Made by a program: the position numbers and the translations under genes. Shown here piece by piece: positions 6,758-10,505 of a DNA stretch of 10,505 nt. Positions within the stretch are counted from its first letter, which is position 1; each line of letters starts with the position of its first letter. The notes under the pieces are model-generated. The model was not told the DNA's origin and made no database searches. It saw nothing but the letters and a program-made list of their open reading frames with translations. This stretch comes from Pseudomonadota bacterium (GTDB lineage: Bacteria > Desulfobacterota > Anaeroferrophillalia > Anaeroferrophillales > Tharpellaceae): assembly GCA_030641485.1 (NCBI GenBank), contig DAOWHJ010000043.1:1-10505 (forward strand), given 5' to 3'.

Positions 6758-6882
6758 TGGCGTTGTAAAAATTCCGATCTTCTGCGCTGTTGCGCTTTTT
6801 CATGCACTCGACATACTACATGTATGGTCTCGCGCCTGAAAAAACACTACAGCTTGTATATCGAAATTTTTACTTAGCCATC
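6756..6882. repeat. 127-bp imperfect palindrome (MITE- or REP-like element) between rseP and tsaB
   Basis: The outer arms are near-perfect inverted repeats. GATGGCgttGTAAAAATT followed by cCGAT (6756-6778) pairs with ATCGaAATTTTTAC followed by ttaGCCATC (6860-6882), with four mismatches in 23 positions. Inner parts also correspond: GCTGTTGCGCTTTTTCATGC on the left resembles GCTGTAGTGTTTTTTCAGGC on the complement of the right. The centre CATAC-tacat-GTATG (6812-6826) closes the fold. No open frame of note and no clear target-site duplication were found. It is non-autonomous in appearance. In the polycistronic RNA it would fold into one long hairpin and could affect stability or expression of tsaB relative to rseP. 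Confidence 0.8.
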
Positions 6883-6910
6883 CTGTGACTTTTTACAAAG
6901 GTATCAGTCA

Positions 6911-7636
6911 ATGAGTTCCTTAACTTTAGCCGTTGATAGTAGCAGTGAAAACCTTTTTGTTGCGCTTTTGGATGAGCAGAAAGCCCTGGTTGATTTACGT
7001 TTGGCACTTTCACAACCACATTCACTCAATTTGATGACTGCGATTGACTGGATATTAGAACAGGCATCGGTCAAAAGTAGCCAAATAGAGAAATTGGTTG
7101 TTGGCTGTGGACCCGGTTCCTTTAGCGGTTTGCGGATTGGCATGGCAAGTATGCAGGGTCTGGCCCAGGCGCTGAATAGGCCTCTCTATACATTTATCAG
7201 TCATGATCTTGTTGCCCTAAAATTTGCTCACCAGACCGGAAATCTTGCCGTCTTAACTGATGCCCGCCGACAACAGCTCTATTGGTCTGCATATATTAGT
7301 GATGGTAATAACCTTACTCGTTTCACACCTTGTCGGGTTGATGACCCCCAGATTTTAGCGGAGCAACTTCCAGAATCTGACATGTTGTTAGTCGGCTCTG
7401 GAGTTGAGGTTTACAGAGCTGAACTTGTCCAATTGTTACCCGATGCAACCTTACTGGGAATGCCGTACTCTCAACCTGACCTGACACTACTGCTCAAAAT
7501 GCCCTTGGTTGATTCACAGGATGAGAGCTTAGTCGGACTGAAGCTTGCGGGCAAGAGCCTTGAACCTCTCTATGTAAGACCATCAGATGCCGAAATTAAT
7601 CGGCAAAAGAAATTAAAAGAGCTAGCTGATGGCTGA
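6911..7636 (+). CDS. tsaB: tRNA threonylcarbamoyladenosine biosynthesis protein TsaB
   Basis: TsaB (formerly YeaZ) is an inactive paralogue of TsaD that binds it, together with TsaE, to form the bacterial complex making t6A at position 37 of ANN-decoding tRNAs. The 241-residue protein opens with the ASKHA-fold strand LTLAVDSSSENLFVAL (4-19). It has the family hallmark GPGSFSGLRIG (67-77), where many homologues have SFTGLR, and then MQGLAQAL. Length matches the family. ATG 6911 has AAAGG (6897-6901) upstream. It follows rseP after the palindromic repeat and overlaps the next gene by eight bases (ATG at 7629 inside its end), so it probably leads a coupled three-gene set. Confidence 0.94.
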   Translation: MSSLTLAVDSSSENLFVALLDEQKALVDLRLALSQPHSLNLMTAIDWILEQASVKSSQIEKLVVGCGPGSFSGLRIGMASMQGLAQALNRPLYTFISHDLVALKFAHQTGNLAVLTDARRQQLYWSAYISDGNNLTRFTPCRVDDPQILAEQLPESDMLLVGSGVEVYRAELVQLLPDATLLGMPYSQPDLTLLLKMPLVDSQDESLVGLKLAGKSLEPLYVRPSDAEINRQKKLKELADG

Positions 7637-8462
7637 GAAGAAACGTCTTCTTCAGATTCTTGATTTAATTAAAATTTTACCGCGCAACAACTGTAAGGAG
7701 TGCGGCTTTACTACCTGTATGGCTTTCGCCACACATGTTTTAAGAGAGGGGGCAAAGCCAGAACTTTGTCCATATTGGCAACCTCAAGATTTAGCTTTCA
7801 TCAAGAAATCATTAAAGGATCAGGGTAATGACAGTGCCTACCCCGACCATCTCTTTTCGGCCCGCAAATTTGTCCAAGGGAAAATAAAAGATTACGATTT
7901 TTCTCAAGTTGCAGATCGCATTGGCGTCGGCCTGGAGAGCTTGCCGGACGGTGAGGGGAGTTGCTTAATCATTAATCTTCTGGAGCAGCACTTTCGCGTC
8001 ACCAAATATGAGATTAAGTCATTGGAGAATGTCGAGCATGACCTTTGGGATCATGTTCTGCTTTACAACTATGTTGCCGAAAATGGTGGGCGCCCTTTGA
8101 TAGGTGAATGGGTGCCAATGGAGAGCTTGCCCGGAAGTCTCGCAAAACGCAAAGTCTTTGTGACTGGCTGTGAAGAGAAAATTGCTGCCGCCTACAGTGG
8201 CAACCCAGAACGCCTGCGAGCCTCGCTTAAGGTGTTAAAGGCGGACTTTTTCACGATAGATAGTAATGCCGAAGTCGCAGCGGTTTTTTATCCACTACCG
8301 AAAATTCCTTTCCAGATACTTTTCTGGGATGCCGCTATTGAAGACGGTTTTCCGGCTCAGGTCAAGATTTTATTTGATGCCACGGTGCTTGACTACCTTG
8401 ATATTGAGTCGCTGGTTTTTCTCGGCGAAAAATGTGCCGAACGACTGTCAAAACTTGCCTGA
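7629..8462 (+). CDS. Fe-S cluster-binding DUF3786 protein
   Basis: This 277-residue protein has two parts. Residues about 12-50 carry LPRNNCKECGFTTCMAFA and a later CP, giving Cys22, 25, 30 and 47 in C-x2-C-x4-C-x16-C spacing. This is the 4Fe-4S motif shared with RnfB and the corrinoid iron-sulfur protein subunits. The remainder, from about residue 85, resembles DUF3786, with PLPKIPFQILFWDAA and an LFDATVLDYLDIESLVFLGE stretch near the end. No signal peptide or membrane segment is seen, so it should be cytosolic. DUF3786 has no settled function; I recall it mainly from anaerobes, and an electron-transfer or redox-sensing part is only an inference. The start overlaps tsaB by eight bases and its TGA overlaps the next ATG by one base, which indicates coupled translation. 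Confidence 0.85.
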   Translation: MAEKKRLLQILDLIKILPRNNCKECGFTTCMAFATHVLREGAKPELCPYWQPQDLAFIKKSLKDQGNDSAYPDHLFSARKFVQGKIKDYDFSQVADRIGVGLESLPDGEGSCLIINLLEQHFRVTKYEIKSLENVEHDLWDHVLLYNYVAENGGRPLIGEWVPMESLPGSLAKRKVFVTGCEEKIAAAYSGNPERLRASLKVLKADFFTIDSNAEVAAVFYPLPKIPFQILFWDAAIEDGFPAQVKILFDATVLDYLDIESLVFLGEKCAERLSKLA

Positions 8463-9985
8463 TGATTGAGAACGGTCATCAATACCAATGGTTGACAGCT
8501 TATACCAGAGGGCGCATGAGTGGCCACCGCCTTGATTGGTCTAAGCAACCGGTATTTTTCAAAAACTACTCTCCCTGCACATCCTACACCTTGCCGTTAC
8601 CGTCACCAGAATCTTTTTTGCAAAGTTCACTATCAGATGTAATAAAAAAAGAGTTGCAGACATCGAGTGACTCATCCGAGATTGCAACAAAACACCTGAC
8701 CCTTAACGACATAGCTACCCTTCTGCTCTTAACTTCATCCTTAACTGCAAAAAGTACTTTTGCACAGGGTGAAATTTGGTATCGCAGTAACGCTTCAGCC
8801 GGCGCTCTTTATCCGGTGGAATTCTATCTTGCATTTCCCGGAGCTGATGATTTGCCGGCTGGCCTTTACCATTACGACCTGCTTAAACCAGGGTTAAACC
8901 TTTTACGGCAAAATCCCCGACTTAAAGAATTTTTCGGTGCCTGTCACCCTCAAAACAAGACCTTTGCTGATAGTGCAGGCTCAGCAACCCTGATAATTAG
9001 TACACTCTTTTTCCGGACCGCCTGGAAATATCAAAATCGCGCCTATCGCTACCTGCTTTTAGATTGTGGCCATGCCTTGGAAAACCTGGCTTTAGCGCTG
9101 CAGTTTATGGAGATTGGTTTTGAAATAGTACTCAATTTTGATGATTCGACTATTAATAAAAATTTAAACCTTGAAGAACAACGTGAAGTCGGGTTGGTGG
9201 CGGTACGTTTACAGGCAAAATCTCTAACGGTTAGTGAAACTCCGGTTGACCATGACCCGGAACTGATTTCACAGCACCCCCCTGCAGAAGAGGAGGTCGA
9301 GTATCCCTGCTTGAATGAAATTCACCAATCGACCTCCTTACCCCGACTTAATAACGCCCCCCAAATCAGTCACGCAAAATTGGGCCAAGGAATTTTAAAC
9401 TGGCATAAGATTCCGGATAATATTATCCCACCCCAATCATCACTTACTTATGTTGAGAGCCTCAGCCGACGACGTTCGCGGAGAAATTTCATTAAAAAAA
9501 GGGTTTCTCTTAGCTCAGAATACCTCTATATACTAATTGATCTATTGTTAGATGAAACTTTAGAGACCACTTTTTTGCGACCTGAAATTCTCTTCTTCGC
9601 TGCCGACATTGGGGGTTTTGCTGATGGACTCTATTTGCTTGATCTTAACCGGAGACGATTTGCTCTTTTAGATAATCACGATCGTCGGGCAGAGCTTGCC
9701 GCTGCCGCCCTTAATCAGCGTTGGCTGGCACAAGCAGCCCTGCAATTTATTTTTGTTGCCGATCTTGAGTTTGCCGAAAAAATTCATGGTCCCAGAAGTT
9801 ACCGTTACCTTAACATTAATGCTGGGCGCTTAGGACAACGCCTCTACCTTGGGGCAACTTCACTCAATTTAGGTTGTTGTGGTGTTGGAGCCTTTTACGA
9901 CCGGGAGTTAGCGGAGATCTGCTCACTGCCCCAAAATTTTGATCCGCTCTATGTTGTTGCTGTAGGTCCTGTAGCGGGGAAATAA
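8462..9985 (+). CDS. SagB/ThcOx-type nitroreductase-family protein, two tandem domains
   Basis: From the ATG at 8462, overlapping the upstream stop as TGATG, the protein has 507 residues; an in-frame ATG at 8432 would add ten residues inside the previous gene. The N-terminus has the family hallmark HRLDWSKQPVFFKNY (22-36). The first flavin-type domain has WYRSNASAGALYPVEFYL (106-123) and YRYLLLDCGHALENLALALQ (195-214). The second starts near SLSRRRSRRNF (333-343) and has YRYLNINAGRLGQRLYLGAT (447-466) and a C-terminal YVVAVGPV. Matching YRYL segments suggest internal duplication. SagB/ThcOx enzymes are FMN dehydrogenases that oxidise azolines in peptide natural products, but no YcaO cyclase, precursor peptide or exporter is visible here. 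The actual substrate is therefore unknown. No signal peptide is seen. Confidence 0.85.
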   Translation: MIENGHQYQWLTAYTRGRMSGHRLDWSKQPVFFKNYSPCTSYTLPLPSPESFLQSSLSDVIKKELQTSSDSSEIATKHLTLNDIATLLLLTSSLTAKSTFAQGEIWYRSNASAGALYPVEFYLAFPGADDLPAGLYHYDLLKPGLNLLRQNPRLKEFFGACHPQNKTFADSAGSATLIISTLFFRTAWKYQNRAYRYLLLDCGHALENLALALQFMEIGFEIVLNFDDSTINKNLNLEEQREVGLVAVRLQAKSLTVSETPVDHDPELISQHPPAEEEVEYPCLNEIHQSTSLPRLNNAPQISHAKLGQGILNWHKIPDNIIPPQSSLTYVESLSRRRSRRNFIKKRVSLSSEYLYILIDLLLDETLETTFLRPEILFFAADIGGFADGLYLLDLNRRRFALLDNHDRRAELAAAALNQRWLAQAALQFIFVADLEFAEKIHGPRSYRYLNINAGRLGQRLYLGATSLNLGCCGVGAFYDRELAEICSLPQNFDPLYVVAVGPVAGK

Positions 9986-10060
9986 TAAAATGATTGCAAA
10001 TTGATTTTCAATGTTGTATGAGTAGACTTAATTGGTTCGGTTTATGTCGTTTATCTCTAA

Positions 10061-10091
10061 CTCAGGCTTTCTGATTTCAAGAAATACTGAG
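10061..10091 (+). promoter_or_regulatory. Hairpin upstream of the rubrerythrin-like gene
   Basis: CTCAG (10061-10065) pairs with CTGAG (10087-10091), and inside them TTTCT (10068-10072) pairs with AGAAA (10080-10084). A 2x2 internal loop and a 7-base apical loop complete the fold. It ends eight bases before the ribosome binding site. No T run follows, so a terminator on this strand is unlikely. It may be a 5' UTR element or an operator. Confidence 0.35.
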
Positions 10092-10109
10092 AAAAGGCAA
10101 GGTGTGCTT

Positions 10110-10505
10110 ATGATTGGATGTAGTAAAACGGTGCTTGATGCAATCGAGTTGGGGATGGAAGCTGAGAAAAAAGCGAGTGACTTTTATGCTGAGGCGGCGT
10201 CAAAATTGCCTGGTGGAGCGGGTAAATCTCTTTTTACACAGCTTTCAGAGTTTGAAGATGGCCACTATAAAGCTCTGGAGCGTTTGCGAACTTCATTGAC
10301 TGGGAACAGTTGCTATATTACCTATGAAAGTTCCTTGCTGGAACCGGTCGGAGTTGAAGGTGGGCCGGTAAAGCTTGATGGAGATATCCAGAAAACAATT
10401 TTAGATATCTTAATAATTGGTATTCGTAATGAGAAAAAGGCTGGCCAAGCTTATCGGGAACTTGCTGCCGAGATTGAAGATCCCAACGGGATTGCTATGT
10501 TTGAA
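10110..10505 (+). CDS. Ferritin-like (rubrerythrin-type) diiron protein, 3' end beyond window
   Basis: The ATG at 10110 follows AAGG (10099-10102), and the frame stays open for 132 residues to the window edge. The first helix, TVLDAIELGMEAEKKASDFYAEA, supplies Glu19. The second, LFTQLSEFEDGHYKALERL, supplies Glu49 and His52 in ExxH, as in the diiron site of rubrerythrins. After a linker of about 30 residues, a third helix, ILIIGIRNEKKAGQAYRELA, begins the second half of the four-helix bundle. The remaining ligands, expected in a fourth helix, are cut off. Rubrerythrins reduce hydrogen peroxide in anaerobes. Related ferritin-like proteins lacking the C-terminal rubredoxin domain have varied roles, and whether that domain exists here cannot be seen. 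It is separated from the previous gene by 124 bases and probably has its own promoter. Confidence 0.85.
   Translation, partial: MIGCSKTVLDAIELGMEAEKKASDFYAEAASKLPGGAGKSLFTQLSEFEDGHYKALERLRTSLTGNSCYITYESSLLEPVGVEGGPVKLDGDIQKTILDILIIGIRNEKKAGQAYRELAAEIEDPNGIAMFE

Noticed and set aside
8432..8461. Longer start for the SagB-like gene at ATG 8432
   Set aside because: The extra ten residues lie in the preceding gene's coding end; the TGATG overlap at 8460-8464 is the more typical coupled start.
2901..9985. A RiPP (thiazole/oxazole peptide) biosynthesis cluster suggested by the SagB-like protein
   Set aside because: No YcaO cyclase, E1-like partner, precursor peptide or ABC exporter is visible; the neighbours are housekeeping genes.

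Overview
The window looks like a chromosomal segment of an anaerobic, respiratory Desulfobacterota-type bacterium, most like the Desulfuromonadales (Geobacter, Desulfuromonas and relatives). This rests on a secreted multiheme c-type cytochrome with OmcS-like motifs, an Fe-S/DUF3786 protein, a rubrerythrin-like protein, and a conserved uppS-cdsA-dxr-rseP block. The genus assignment is inference; no rRNA or other phylogenetic marker is present.

Bases 1-324 are the C-terminal end of an acyl-CoA synthetase (ANL superfamily). Bases 325-570 are non-coding and unusually rich in inverted repeats. They form the upstream or leader region of a secreted c-type cytochrome (571-1737) with six CXXCH motifs and one CX5CH. 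A tRNA-dihydrouridine synthase of the DusB type (2774-1836) lies convergent to the cytochrome and divergent from the next block.

Bases 2916-9985 carry a co-directional series: uppS, cdsA, dxr, rseP, then a 127-bp imperfect palindrome, then tsaB, an Fe-S/DUF3786 protein and a SagB/ThcOx-type double nitroreductase-domain protein. The first four genes concern the envelope and isoprenoids: Dxr makes MEP-pathway precursors, UppS makes undecaprenyl diphosphate, CdsA makes CDP-diacylglycerol, and RseP is an intramembrane protease. TsaB serves the t6A modification of tRNA. The last three genes overlap by 8 and 1 bases, so their translation is probably coupled. That ties two poorly understood redox-type proteins to an essential tRNA-modification gene.

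The window ends inside a ferritin-like/rubrerythrin-like diiron protein (from 10110), preceded by its own gap containing a hairpin.

No CRISPR array, tRNA, rRNA, transposase or phage gene was seen. The least ordinary parts are the structured leader plus cytochrome, the palindromic repeat inside the operon, and the tsaB-DUF3786-SagB overlap cluster. None of these proves a new system.
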